Below are positions 1 to 8,049 of a DNA stretch of 64,000 nt, piece after piece (position 1 is the stretch's first letter; every line of letters starts with the position of its first letter). The position numbers and the translations under genes are program-made. The stretch covers positions 1,378,501 to 1,442,500 of the forward strand of contig NZ_CP036515.1 of the NCBI RefSeq assembly GCF_004323635.1, written 5' to 3'. The notes below the pieces were generated by a model that saw only the letters and a list, made by a program, of their open reading frames with translations, made no database searches and was not told the origin of the DNA. The DNA is from Lichenihabitans psoromatis (GTDB taxonomy: Bacteria; Pseudomonadota; Alphaproteobacteria; Rhizobiales; Beijerinckiaceae).

Positions 1-1
1 T

Positions 2-583
2 GCCGAGGCCGTCGAGGCTATCCTCCGCCGGGTCGCCATGCCGGTGCAGCTTGGCGGAGGCATCCGTGATCTGCGGACCATCGAGGCGTGGCTGGCGCGC
101 GGCATCTGTCGCGTCATCATCGGCACGGCCGCCTTGCGCGACCCTGATCTTGTGCGCGAGGCGGCGCGGCTGTTTCCCGGACGCGTCGCGGTCGGTATCG
201 ACGCGCGCGACGGCTTCGTGGCCGTGGATGGCTGGGCCAAGACCTCGCAAACCTCCGCGCCGGAGCTTGGGCGTCGTTTCGAGGATGCCGGGGTGGCGGC
301 GGTGATCTATACGGATATTTCCCGCGACGGCGCGCTGCAAGGCCTCAACATCGAGGGCACCATCGCGCTTGCGGAGGCTCTCGCGATCCCGGTAATCGCT
401 TCGGGAGGCCTTGCCTCGCTGGCCGATATCGAGCGATTGCTCCAGCCCGATTGCGCCCGCATCGCCGGCGCCATCTCGGGTCGCGCGCTTTATGATGGGC
501 GGCTCGATCCCGCCGAGGCCTTAGCGTTGATTCGGACGAATCGCGGAGACTCCATTCAAACGAAGAGTCAAGACTTGCCTTGA
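2..583 (+). CDS. hisA: HisA, ProFAR isomerase (5' end outside window)
   Basis: This is the C-terminal part of phosphoribosylformimino-5-aminoimidazole carboxamide ribotide isomerase, a cytoplasmic (beta/alpha)8-barrel enzyme of histidine synthesis. The frame is open from the first bases, so the N-terminus lies upstream. Visible barrel signatures are LGGGIRDL, the phosphate-binding loop, YTDISRDG with the conserved second catalytic aspartate region, and IASGGLASL. Family members usually end close to the residues EALALIR; here a tail of about 15 residues ([15 protein letters not shown]) follows. That tail lies where the foreign-looking DNA carrying the next gene begins, so the original 3' end may have been replaced. 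Identity is certain; the altered tail is inference. Confidence 0.95.
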   Translation, partial: AEAVEAILRRVAMPVQLGGGIRDLRTIEAWLARGICRVIIGTAALRDPDLVREAARLFPGRVAVGIDARDGFVAVDGWAKTSQTSAPELGRRFEDAGVAAVIYTDISRDGALQGLNIEGTIALAEALAIPVIASGGLASLADIERLLQPDCARIAGAISGRALYDGRLDPAEALALIRTNRGDSIQTKSQDLP

Positions 584-589
584 CTTTTT
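563..589 (+). terminator. Terminator-like hairpin overlapping the hisA stop
   Basis: The arms 563-572 and 579-588 can pair over about 10 bp, with one G-U, around a 6-base loop. The second arm ends in a run of five T (585-589). The hairpin overlaps the hisA stop codon at 581-583. It fits an intrinsic terminator reading rightward, although the stem is AT-rich. Confidence 0.5.
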
Positions 590-644
590 GGCGAGAAAAC
601 CGTATTTGAAAAGCAAGTGGATTGGGGTTTCCCGGTCGGCGCTA

Positions 645-675
645 GGCCCTGGAGCAATCCGGGGCCTTTCGCTTT
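645..675 (+). terminator. GNRA-loop hairpin with T-rich tail
   Basis: The arms 645-653 and 658-666 form a 9-bp stem (one G-U pair) closed by the tetraloop GCAA. The tract TTTCGCTTT follows. It lies between hisA and the 3' end of the convergent DUF3800 gene and would stop rightward transcription from hisA. Confidence 0.55.
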
Positions 676-1408
676 ATGGAGACATCATAATACCGGCTTG
701 TGATCGCCTGCTCGACGTCACGATCTTTGGTCTGATGATGTCGAACGCCCGATTTGATTGACCTGGCCTGATCGCTTTGATCCCGATCGGTCTAGCGGCA
801 AGATCAGCGATTTGTAGGCCAGAGCTGTTCGCTTTTTTGTCGAGCATCCTGATCTCGATATTCGGCAAAGGCCGCCGAAATCTGTTCTGTCCGCCAGCAA
901 TCCGTCGGAACTCTAGCTCGAGATCCTTATCTTCCTTGTCTCCCCGTTTTTCGAACAAGAAGTGCGTCACCCGCTGCTTTTGGCCTTTGCTCTCTAAAAA
1001 CTCGATGCTTCGTTCGACACAAGCTTTCAACGCTATCGAGTATGGATTTTCCGTAAAGAGGTCGTCTCGCACTCTCTTTTTGTCGATCACAACACAAACG
1101 ACAGCCATTCGCGTCCGCTTGACGATCATGCTCAGATCACTTTGAAAGCGCTCGTAGAGTTCACGATCTTGCAAGAACGAGAAAGCATTCTCTTTCTTCC
1201 TGATTTCACGCTCATGAAGCACGACGGAGTCGTGTCCGAAGTAAGCGAACTTCAGTCGTTGCATCGCTGGAACGACCGCCCCAACATAGTGTTTCTTTTC
1301 AAAGATGCATAAGCACAGAACGAAGACGGGGTAGGAGGAGTCGACTTTCGTAAGGCTATGATCGCCGCTCTCGTCCGCGTATACGATGTAGTCGCTGAAA
1401 CCGTTCAT
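674..1408 (-). CDS. DUF3800 domain protein
   Basis: This 244-residue protein has the marks of DUF3800: the N-terminal acidic motif YADESGD (residues about 10-16), the central LHEREIRKK (about 64-72), a hydrophobic strand with VVIDKKRV, and near the C-terminus [12 protein letters not shown] followed by NRAFDII. The acidic residues are thought to form an RNase H-like metal site, but the family's function is not settled; members often occur in phage, plasmid and defence-island DNA. The usual C-terminal GLKVFP-type ending is absent, so the end may be altered. Base composition is near 50% GC, well below the neighbouring his genes, and the gene runs against the operon. This suggests horizontal insertion. 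Confidence 0.8.
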   Translation of the reverse strand: MNGFSDYIVYADESGDHSLTKVDSSYPVFVLCLCIFEKKHYVGAVVPAMQRLKFAYFGHDSVVLHEREIRKKENAFSFLQDRELYERFQSDLSMIVKRTRMAVVCVVIDKKRVRDDLFTENPYSIALKACVERSIEFLESKGQKQRVTHFLFEKRGDKEDKDLELEFRRIAGGQNRFRRPLPNIEIRMLDKKANSSGLQIADLAARPIGIKAIRPGQSNRAFDIIRPKIVTSSRRSQAGIMMSP

Positions 1409-1428
1409 TCCTCGTCGTGTATCACAAC

Positions 1429-2205
1429 ATGCTGAAATCCCGCATCATTCCCTGCCTCGACGTCAAGGATGGACGCGTCGTCAAGGGCGTCAATTTCGTC
1501 GACCTGCGCGATGCCGGCGATCCGGTCGAATGCGCGATCGCCTATGATGCGGCGGGAGCCGACGAACTCTGCTTTCTCGACATCACGGCGAGCCATGAGG
1601 ATCGCGGCATCCTGTTCGATGTCGTGAGCCGGACGGCGGCCGCCTGTTTCATGCCACTGACGGTCGGCGGCGGTGTGCGGACGGTGGACGACATTCGCCA
1701 GCTTCTCTTGGCCGGCGCCGACAAGGCCTCGATCATGACGGCCGCAGTCAACAATCGCGCCTTCGTGCGCGAGGCGGCGGAGAAATTCGGCAGCCAGTGC
1801 ATCGTGGTGGCGGTGGATGCCAAACGCGTGTCACCCGAGGGTGCGCCGCCGCGCTGGGAGGTCTTCACCCATGGTGGACGTCGCGCGACGGGGATCGATG
1901 CGATCGGCTATGCCCAAGAGGTGGCGGACCTCGGCGCCGGCGAAATCCTGCTGACCTCGATGGACCGCGACGGCACCAAAATCGGTTTCGACATCGGGCT
2001 GACCCGTGCGGTGGCGGATGCCGTGCGCGTGCCGGTCATCGCGTCGGGCGGCGTCGGCACGCTCGATCATCTCGTCGCGGGTGTGCGCGAGGGGCGGGCC
2101 GATGCGGTGCTGGCCGCATCGATCTTCCATTTCGGCACCTATACGATCGGGCAAGCCAAGCGCCATATGAGCGAGGCTGGACTTCACATGCGGATGGACG
2201 GATGA
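1429..2205 (+). CDS. hisF: HisF, imidazole glycerol phosphate synthase cyclase subunit
   Basis: HisF is the cyclase half of IGP synthase. It uses ammonia from HisH to convert PRFAR to imidazole glycerol phosphate and AICAR. The 258-residue protein begins [20 protein letters not shown] with catalytic Asp11, carries the second-half VVAVDAKRV strand, and has the phosphate sites [10 protein letters not shown] and ASGGVGTLD. An upstream GTG at 1417 is possible, but the ATG at 1429 matches the family N-terminus. No clear Shine-Dalgarno sequence is seen. The start lies only 20 bp from the divergent DUF3800 start, so its promoter must lie inside that gene or be missing. Confidence 0.97.
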   Translation: MLKSRIIPCLDVKDGRVVKGVNFVDLRDAGDPVECAIAYDAAGADELCFLDITASHEDRGILFDVVSRTAAACFMPLTVGGGVRTVDDIRQLLLAGADKASIMTAAVNNRAFVREAAEKFGSQCIVVAVDAKRVSPEGAPPRWEVFTHGGRRATGIDAIGYAQEVADLGAGEILLTSMDRDGTKIGFDIGLTRAVADAVRVPVIASGGVGTLDHLVAGVREGRADAVLAASIFHFGTYTIGQAKRHMSEAGLHMRMDG

Positions 2206-2549
2206 GCCTCACGGTTCCAAGGACGGGCGAACGCCCCTTCACGTTGGACGATCTCGTCCAATTGATCGCGGCGCGCGCCACCGCGACGGCTGATGCCTCT
2301 TACACCCGCACCTTACTGGATGCGGGCGTGCCTCGCATCGCCAAGAAGTTCGGCGAGGAGGCGATCGAGACCGTGATCGCGGCGATGGGCGGCAACAAGG
2401 CCGAGATCACGGCCGAAGCGGCGGACGTGCTGTATCACCTGCTGGTGTTGCTCCACGGCAGCGGCGTGGCGTTGCAGGATGTCGTGGCCGAGCTTGGCCG
2501 TCGCACCCGCCAATCCGGGCTCGACGAAAAAGCCTCGCGGCGCGCCTGA
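2202..2549 (+). CDS. hisE: HisE, phosphoribosyl-ATP pyrophosphohydrolase
   Basis: HisE hydrolyses PR-ATP to PR-AMP, the second step of histidine synthesis. The 115-residue protein shows the all-alpha MazG-like nucleotide pyrophosphatase pattern: [14 protein letters not shown] supplies the conserved K and paired acidic metal ligands, and [13 protein letters not shown] is the second helix. The ATG overlaps the hisF stop by four bases (ATGA), indicating translational coupling. It is a separate gene, not the HisI-E fusion found in enterobacteria, which fits alphaproteobacteria. Confidence 0.95.
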   Translation: MSLTVPRTGERPFTLDDLVQLIAARATATADASYTRTLLDAGVPRIAKKFGEEAIETVIAAMGGNKAEITAEAADVLYHLLVLLHGSGVALQDVVAELGRRTRQSGLDEKASRRA

Positions 2550-2568
2550 CGCATCATTTCGGCGCGCC
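2539..2568. terminator. Possible bidirectional hairpin at the hisE/SDR 3' junction
   Basis: Two copies of the 8-bp palindrome GGCGCGCC (2539-2546 and 2561-2568) can pair around a 14-base loop containing the convergent stop codons. There is no T run on either side, so termination is only suggested. Confidence 0.3.
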
Positions 2569-3315
2569 GTCGATCGTCAGGATGGTCCCGGTCGTATAGG
2601 CGGAGCGAGGCGAGGCCAGAAACGCGACAGCGGCCGCGATTTCCTCCGGGCTGGCGGGGCGGCCGAACGGCATGGTGGCGTAGAATTCGCGCCAGCGCTC
2701 TTCGTCACCCCACTCGCGCTTGGCCCGGGCCCGAAGCGCTTGCTGGATCCGGTCGGTCTCGACCGGACCGGGGTTGATGCCGACCACGCGGCAACCGTCT
2801 TTCGGAGCTGCCTTTCCGATCGTCTTGGTGAAGGCCATCAAGGCGGCGTTGCCGGTGCTGCCCGCCAGATAGTTCGGATCGAGCCATTCGCCCGCCGCCC
2901 CGATCACGTTGACGACGACACCGCGACGGTCCTTGAGGCGCGGATAGAGCGCGCGCGTCAGGCCGATGAAGCCGAACACCTTGAGGTCCCAGGCGCTGCG
3001 CCAGGTCGCCTCATCGAGCCCGAGCAGATCGCCTTGCGGAATGGCGCCCGCGTTATTGACCAGGATGTCGAGAGCGCCAGCTTCCGCGGCGACCCGCTCG
3101 ATCGCGCTGGTGACCGACAGATCCGCCGCGATAATGTCGACCGCCACGGCATGGCGAAATCGGATGTCGTCGGCCGTGGCGGCCAAAGCGGCTTCGGTGC
3201 GGGAAACGAGAACGAGATCGCATCCTTCGCCAGCCAGCATCAGCGCCGTGGCTCGCCCGATTCCCTTCGAGGCACCCGTGATGAGGGCGCGCTTGCCGGC
3301 GAGATGTAGATCCAT
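2554..3315 (-). CDS. SDR-family protein with atypical active site
   Basis: This 253-residue Rossmann-fold protein has the NAD(P)-binding GASKGIG near residue 14, the structural LVNNAG near 85, the loop PGPVETDRI and the C-terminal FLASPRSAYTTGTILTIDG. It is therefore a classical short-chain dehydrogenase/reductase by fold. The catalytic residues are unusual: the strand that normally carries the catalytic serine reads NVIGAAG, and the tyrosine segment is YLAGSTGNAALM, so the YxxxK lysine is replaced by serine. Related SDRs with a YxAGS/AGNAAL segment exist, so this may be a specialised subfamily or an inactive binder. The substrate is unknown. It converges on hisE and separates it from coaA. 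Confidence 0.85.
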   Translation of the reverse strand: MDLHLAGKRALITGASKGIGRATALMLAGEGCDLVLVSRTEAALAATADDIRFRHAVAVDIIAADLSVTSAIERVAAEAGALDILVNNAGAIPQGDLLGLDEATWRSAWDLKVFGFIGLTRALYPRLKDRRGVVVNVIGAAGEWLDPNYLAGSTGNAALMAFTKTIGKAAPKDGCRVVGINPGPVETDRIQQALRARAKREWGDEERWREFYATMPFGRPASPEEIAAAVAFLASPRSAYTTGTILTIDGAPK

Positions 3316-3520
3316 GGTCCAACTCCAAGGCTGCGATGCGAGAAGACACGCCGTGCGTCGTTGGCGCGAGCGCGATCAAGGGTTACATAGGAGGATCGTT
3401 CCGGAACCAAGGGGGTTCTGCTACGTGTGACATTGCCAAGACGATCGCGCGCGCCGGTGAAGCCGCTCGATGGCTGGCGTGGTGGCTGAAAGACCGGCAG
3501 GTTGTTGTCCGGGAGGGCGC

Positions 3521-4489
3521 ATGAACGAGCGGGTCAAGAAGCCGATCGCGACGGTCGCGGCGCCGCACCGGCATTTCACGCGCGACGAATGGGCGGAGTT
3601 GCGTGCCGACACGCCGCTGACCCTGACGGTCGACGATCTCCGCAAGCTGCAATCCACCAACGACCCGATCTCGCTCGAGGAGGTCATCGCGATCTACCTG
3701 CCGCTGTCGCGGCTGCTCGCCCTTTATGTCGCGGCGACACAAGGCCTTTTCAAGGCGACTCAGCGTTTCCTCGGGGCCGAGGGCGAGGGCAAGATGCCCT
3801 ATATCATCGGGATCGCGGGCTCCGTCGCGGTCGGCAAATCGACGACCTCACGCGTCATGCAGGCGCTGCTGTCGCGCTGGCCAAACACCCCCAAGGTCGC
3901 TTTGGTGACGACTGACGGCTTTCTGCTGCCCAATCGCATCCTGCAAGAGCAGGGTTTGATGGATCGCAAGGGGTTTCCGGAAAGCTTCAACGGCGCGGCC
4001 CTGTTGCACTTTCTCTCGGACGTGAAGGCCGGCATGCGCAACGTGAAAGCGCCGGTCTATTCGCATCTCTCCTACGATCTGATGCCCGGCGAATTCGTGA
4101 CCGTAGACCGCCCCGATATCCTGATCGTCGAAGGCATAAACGTTCTGGCGCCGAATCGGCCCCATAAGGATGGACCCGGCGTACCCTTCGTGTCGGATTT
4201 CTTCGACTTTTCGGTCTATCTCCACGCCGACCAGGATCTCCTGGAAAAGTGGTACGTGTCCCGCTTCATGCGGCTGCGCGAGACCTCGTTCCGCGATCCG
4301 CGCTCCTACTTTACCAAATATGCCGAGATTAGCGACGACGAGGCGGTCGCGGTCGCGCATGACATCTGGACCCGCATCAATCTCCGCAACCTGCGCGAAA
4401 ACGTGTTGCCGACGCGCGAGCGTGCCAGCCTCATCCTGACCAAGGGCGCCAGCCACCGGATCGAGGAAGTGGCGCTTCGCAAGCTATGA
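3521..4489 (+). CDS. coaA: Type I pantothenate kinase
   Basis: CoaA phosphorylates pantothenate, the first step of coenzyme A synthesis. The 322-residue cytoplasmic protein has the P-loop GSVAVGKST at about residue 97, followed by the strand VTTDGFL, PESFN, the substrate-site stretch [10 protein letters not shown], and EGINVL. The length is normal for the bacterial type I family. The ATG at 3521 is preceded by a strong GGGAGGG Shine-Dalgarno sequence, so longer in-frame starts are not needed. In many Rhizobiales coaA follows hisE directly; here a reverse-strand SDR gene lies between them. Feedback inhibition by CoA is known for the family. Confidence 0.96.
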   Translation: MNERVKKPIATVAAPHRHFTRDEWAELRADTPLTLTVDDLRKLQSTNDPISLEEVIAIYLPLSRLLALYVAATQGLFKATQRFLGAEGEGKMPYIIGIAGSVAVGKSTTSRVMQALLSRWPNTPKVALVTTDGFLLPNRILQEQGLMDRKGFPESFNGAALLHFLSDVKAGMRNVKAPVYSHLSYDLMPGEFVTVDRPDILIVEGINVLAPNRPHKDGPGVPFVSDFFDFSVYLHADQDLLEKWYVSRFMRLRETSFRDPRSYFTKYAEISDDEAVAVAHDIWTRINLRNLRENVLPTRERASLILTKGASHRIEEVALRKL

Positions 4490-4513
4490 TCAGGCCGGGT
4501 AGGAGATGACGAC

Positions 4514-5401
4514 GTGAAGCGGCCGAGTTTTCGCGCCATGATGCTGGTGGCGCTGATGGGTCTGTTCAGCCTCGGCTATGCGGTTTTTCTCGGAACGCTC
4601 GGGTCGGAGGCAAATCTGGCGATCGAGAGCTACGGGCCATCTAAAAAGGCCGATGGCGTCCGGCCGCAGTTGCAGGTCTATGCCGAGATCGTGTCGATCG
4701 ACGCCGTCAACGGCTCGATGCGGATGCGGTTCAGCTTCACACCTGCGAAAGCGTTGCAGGGTCGCCGCCTCAAGACACCAATCCGCGACATGACGGTCCG
4801 AATCGCTGACGACAGCGCCGATTACGAATACCCGCTGGCGGCAGACCAGCCGGTCGCCTCGCAGCTCATCGACGTCGATCTCAACAATGGGTCGGTGTTC
4901 GATTACCCGCTCGACGCGTTCACGGCTCGGCTCAGCGTGGATGCCTTTGAGGACCCGCCAGCCGGGCAGGAGGGGGTTGCGCCGAATCATCTCGCGGTCG
5001 AGGTCGCGCTCTGGGATGGGTTCGCGGGTTGGACGATCCGAACTGCCGAACGCGCGGCCGATGGGACCAGCGCCGTGACGATTGCGATCGATCTGCGGCG
5101 CAGCGGCGCCGTCCGCTTTTTCGTTCTGTCGCTTTATGCCGTGATGGCCATCATCGCGATCGCGGCTCTCACGATGGCCAGCCTCGTGTTCCTGCATGTC
5201 CGCAAGATGGAAATCTCGATCGCCAGCACCTTGGCGGCCATGCTGTTCGCGCTTCCCGTGATGCGATATGGTCTGCAGGGGTCGCCCCCGCTGGGGGTGC
5301 GGGCCGATGTCCTGATCTACCTTTGGGCTGAAATCGGCGTGGCGCTCGGCCTCTGCCTCGTGGTCGCAACCTGGGCGCGCGGCGAGCCGAAGCCGCTTTG
5401 A
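4514..5401 (+). CDS. DUF4436 membrane protein
   Basis: This 295-residue protein starts at a GTG preceded by TAGGAG eight bases upstream. It has one N-terminal membrane segment (about residues 8-28), an extracytoplasmic beta-rich domain of about 170 residues, then three C-terminal membrane segments (about 200-225, 235-250, 262-285). The last loop has GLQGSPPLGV and the helix LIYLWAEIGVALGL, which match the DUF4436 pattern. No biochemical role is established for the family. It follows coaA by 24 bp on the same strand and is probably co-transcribed. Confidence 0.75.
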   Translation: MKRPSFRAMMLVALMGLFSLGYAVFLGTLGSEANLAIESYGPSKKADGVRPQLQVYAEIVSIDAVNGSMRMRFSFTPAKALQGRRLKTPIRDMTVRIADDSADYEYPLAADQPVASQLIDVDLNNGSVFDYPLDAFTARLSVDAFEDPPAGQEGVAPNHLAVEVALWDGFAGWTIRTAERAADGTSAVTIAIDLRRSGAVRFFVLSLYAVMAIIAIAALTMASLVFLHVRKMEISIASTLAAMLFALPVMRYGLQGSPPLGVRADVLIYLWAEIGVALGLCLVVATWARGEPKPL

Positions 5402-5416
5402 ACCATCACTGAAGCC

Positions 5417-5668
5417 TCACCCGTTGCGCCACGACCAGACAACCTCGGCATCGTCCGGCGTCGCTGCAGGATCGCGCTCGAGGATGGCCTCGACGGCCAG
5501 CCGCCGGAAACGGCTCTTGTCCTCGGATTGCTTGTGGCGGGCTGGGATTGAGGTCGGCGCCTTGACGAGATAATGCAGCGGCGACCCGATGGCCGCCATT
5601 GTCAGGATCTCGCCCTCGAAGCTGACATCGATCCAGCCGCCTTTGACCGTGATCTTCGCGTTCGTCAT
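5417..5668 (-). CDS. Small conserved-type hypothetical protein
   Basis: This 83-residue cytoplasmic-looking protein is preceded by GGGAG seven bases before its ATG, which supports it being real. The N-terminal half is likely a beta-hairpin (KITVKGGWIDVSFEGEILTM); the C-terminal half is basic and helical, ending EVVWSWRNG. No family could be assigned by eye. It converges with the DUF4436 gene, with 15 bp between stops. Confidence 0.6.
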   Translation of the reverse strand: MTNAKITVKGGWIDVSFEGEILTMAAIGSPLHYLVKAPTSIPARHKQSEDKSRFRRLAVEAILERDPAATPDDAEVVWSWRNG

Positions 5669-5762
5669 CGTCCGGCTCCCGTCGATCCCGTGGTCGAGCG
5701 GTCTTACGGTGCTCGGGCGCAGATCGCAAAGCCGCGGCTATGCCGCCAAGCCCCTTAGGCGT

Positions 5763-5792
5763 CCAAGTTGCTCCTTGGGCGGCCAAGCCGCC
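5763..5792 (-). terminator. Tandem short hairpins after fdhA
   Basis: Two adjacent 5-bp hairpins (CCAAG/CTTGG at 5763-5778 and GGCGG/CCGCC at 5778-5792) begin just beyond the fdhA stop. The segment is rich in GCCAAG-like repeats. There is no T run, so it may be a factor-assisted terminator or an RNA-stabilising structure. Confidence 0.3.
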
Positions 5793-5793
5793 A

Positions 5794-6978
5794 TTAAGCG
5801 GCCAACATGCCATGCGGATCCAGCACGAACTTCTTGGCGGCGCCGTCGTCAAAAGCCTTATAGCCCTGCGCCGCCTCCTCGAGCGGAATGACGGTCGCGC
5901 CCACGATCTCGGCGATCGGCAGCCGGCCATGCAAGATCGCCTGCATCAGCTGGCGATTGTAGCGCATCGTCGGGGTTTGGCCGGTGTGAAACTGCTGGCT
6001 CTTGGCCCAGCCTTGGCCGAAGCGCAGGCTCAACGAGCCTTGTTTCGCGCCTTCCTCCGCGGCCCCCGGATCGGCCGTCACGTAGAGGCCCGGAATGCCG
6101 ATCGACCCGGCCGCGCGGGTCACCTCCATGGCCTGGTTAAGCACGACGGCAGGCTGCTCGCCGCCGCTGTGGCCACGTGCCTCGAACCCCACGCAATCGA
6201 TGAAACTGTCGACCTCCGGCACCTTGACGACCTGTTCGATAAGGTCGCCGAGCCGATCGTGTTTGGAGAGGTCGACCGGCTCGAACCCGACCGCTTTCGC
6301 ATGGGCCAGCCGCCCGGCGTTGAAGTCACCGATCATCACGACGGCGGCGCCAAGGATCCGGGCCGAAGCAGCCGCTGCGAGGCCGACCGGACCTGCGCCC
6401 GCGATGTAAACCGTGGAGCCGACCCCGACCTTGGCGCTGATGGCGCCATGAAAGCCGGTCGGCAGAATGTCGCTCAGCATGGTGAGATCGCGGATCTGCG
6501 CCATCGCCTGATCCTTGTCCGGGAATCGCAGCAGGTTGAAGTCCGCATAGGGCACCATGACGTATTGGGCTTGGCCGCCGATCCAGCCGCCCATGTCGAC
6601 ATAGCCATAAGCGCCGCCCGCGCGACCGGGATTGACCGTCAGGCAAACGCCCGTATGGCCCTCGCGGCATGTGCGGCAGCGGCCGCAGGCCACGTTGAAC
6701 GGCACCGATACGAGGTCGCCTTTCTTGATCATCTCGACGTCGACACCCGCTTCGATGACTTCGCCGGTGATCTCATGGCCGAGCACGAGCCCTTCGGGCG
6801 CCGTTGTGCGACCACGCACCATATGCTGGTCGGAGCCGCAGATGTTGGTCGAGACGACTTTGAGAATGACGCCATGCGTAATGGCGTGGCCACCGGGCGC
6901 TTCCATCTTCGGGTCGTCGATGGACTGGACCTCGACCCGGTCTTTGCCGAGATATACGACCCCGCGATTGCCACTCAT
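5794..6978 (-). CDS. fdhA: Glutathione-independent formaldehyde dehydrogenase
   Basis: This 394-residue zinc-dependent medium-chain dehydrogenase closely follows the Pseudomonas putida formaldehyde dismutase/dehydrogenase pattern from MSGNRGVVYLG onward. Catalytic zinc residues lie in NICGSDQHM and GHEITGE; structural zinc cysteines lie in CGRCRTCREGHTGVC; the NAD-binding loop is GAGPVGLAAAASARILGA. It oxidises formaldehyde to formate with tightly bound NAD and no glutathione. It probably serves detoxification or C1 metabolism. The ATG has a GGGAG ribosome site. It appears to be a single-gene unit, downstream of and codirectional with the fasciclin gene but separated from it by a strong terminator. 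Confidence 0.95.
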   Translation of the reverse strand: MSGNRGVVYLGKDRVEVQSIDDPKMEAPGGHAITHGVILKVVSTNICGSDQHMVRGRTTAPEGLVLGHEITGEVIEAGVDVEMIKKGDLVSVPFNVACGRCRTCREGHTGVCLTVNPGRAGGAYGYVDMGGWIGGQAQYVMVPYADFNLLRFPDKDQAMAQIRDLTMLSDILPTGFHGAISAKVGVGSTVYIAGAGPVGLAAAASARILGAAVVMIGDFNAGRLAHAKAVGFEPVDLSKHDRLGDLIEQVVKVPEVDSFIDCVGFEARGHSGGEQPAVVLNQAMEVTRAAGSIGIPGLYVTADPGAAEEGAKQGSLSLRFGQGWAKSQQFHTGQTPTMRYNRQLMQAILHGRLPIAEIVGATVIPLEEAAQGYKAFDDGAAKKFVLDPHGMLAA

Positions 6979-7104
6979 GCGAATCTCCCGTTGCTGGCGC
7001 CGATCATTCGATCTGGCGCTGCCATCATGGAACGGGCGGCTGGCCTTGCATGTTCCGAATCCGCTTCGGTCTGTCCTGCGGCGGACGCACGGTCCAACGC
7101 CGGG

Positions 7105-7143
7105 CGCAAAACAAAGCCCGCCGACCTTGCGGGTCGGCGGGCT
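7105..7143 (-). terminator. Strong intrinsic terminator after the fasciclin gene
   Basis: A perfect 12-bp GC-rich stem (7115-7126 with 7132-7143) and a 5-base loop are followed on the minus strand by TTTGTTTTG. This is a textbook intrinsic terminator for the gene ending at 7172 and insulates fdhA from it. Confidence 0.88.
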
Positions 7144-7171
7144 GAGAAAACGGGTCAGGAAAGCGAAGCGA

Positions 7172-7732
7172 TTAGGGCATCAGAACCGAGTCGATGATGT
7201 GCGCGACACCGTTCGACTGCATGACGTCGGCCTGCTCGACCGTGGCCATGCCGCCCTTGTCGTCGACCAGGACGACCTTGCTGCCGTCCATCTTGGCCGT
7301 GATGCTGTCGCCTTCGACGGTCTTCAGCTTGGCCATGCCGCCACCCGCCTGGATCGCCTTGACGAGGTCTTCGGCCGTCACTTTGCCGGCCACGACGTGG
7401 TAGGTCAGGATCTTAGTGAGGGTCGCCTTCATGTCGGGCTGAACGAGCTTCTCGACCGTGCCGGCCGGGAGCTTTTCAAAGGCCGCATTCGTCGGCGCGA
7501 ACACCGTGAACGGACCCGGGCCCGACAGGGTGTCGACCAGGCCGGCTGCCTTCACGGCGGCCACCAGGGTCGTCAGGTTCTTGGCCTGCGACGCGTTCTC
7601 GACCACCGTCTTGGTGGGGTACATCGGAGCGCCACCAACCATCACGTCGGCCGCATAGCTCGCGCCGCCGAGGCCGGCCACGAAGGCCACAGCGAGGATC
7701 ATCGAGCGTGCGTTTGTATTGAACGTCATCAT
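7172..7732 (-). CDS. Secreted fasciclin (FAS1) domain protein
   Basis: This 186-residue protein has an N-terminal signal peptide (MMTFNTNARSMILAVAFVAG..., cleavage probably after ASYAA) and one FAS1 domain. FAS1 hallmarks are TLVAAVKAAGLVDTLSGPGPFTVFAPTNAAF (H1 region), ILTYHVVAG, and the C-terminal SNGVAHIIDSVLMP. FAS1 proteins are extracytoplasmic adhesion or stress proteins; rhizobial Nex18-type proteins are similar. The start at 7732 is chosen because AGGAG lies six bases upstream of the paired ATGATG; a longer frame has no support. Confidence 0.9.
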   Translation of the reverse strand: MMTFNTNARSMILAVAFVAGLGGASYAADVMVGGAPMYPTKTVVENASQAKNLTTLVAAVKAAGLVDTLSGPGPFTVFAPTNAAFEKLPAGTVEKLVQPDMKATLTKILTYHVVAGKVTAEDLVKAIQAGGGMAKLKTVEGDSITAKMDGSKVVLVDDKGGMATVEQADVMQSNGVAHIIDSVLMP

Positions 7733-8049
7733 GATATTCTCCTCTCGCCGGAACGGCGAATGCCGCCCCGTCATAAAAAAGTCAAAGTACCGATCGGGCG
7801 TTCCCAACAAGAGCGAGTTGAAACATCGGCCGATACTTGAGCCGGGACTGTGCCGGCTGAGTGAAAATACGTTGGACCGGTCGCGGAGTTTCGGAACGAC
7901 TGCATTAATCTTTGACGTTTAAGGCGCACCGGCGTTGCGAAGGTGAGAATGCATGAAGTCAAAGACCCTTGTCGCATGGGCGCGGGTTTCCGATATGCTG
8001 GACGCAAGCCTGTTCGCCTCACGGCCTTCGAACGAGAGACCCCTTATCC
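7733..8049. promoter_or_regulatory. Divergent intergenic region, fasciclin / HtrA protease
   Basis: These 317 bases separate two divergent envelope genes and should hold both promoters. A GGAAC at 7893-7897 and a CGTT at 7916-7919, 18 bases apart, resemble the -35/-10 elements of EcfG general-stress promoters (usual spacing 16-17), facing the protease. The spacing is off by one, so this is only a candidate. No other convincing sigma-70 pair was seen. Confidence 0.35.

Noticed and set aside
3336..3524. Short plus-strand frame between the SDR and coaA genes
   Set aside because: It has no ribosome site or recognisable sequence and overlaps the coaA start; the region is more likely coaA leader and promoter.
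7969..8049. N-terminal extension of the HtrA protease
   Set aside because: The extra 27 residues contain no signal-peptide-like feature, and the ATG at 8050 gives a normal signal segment and length.
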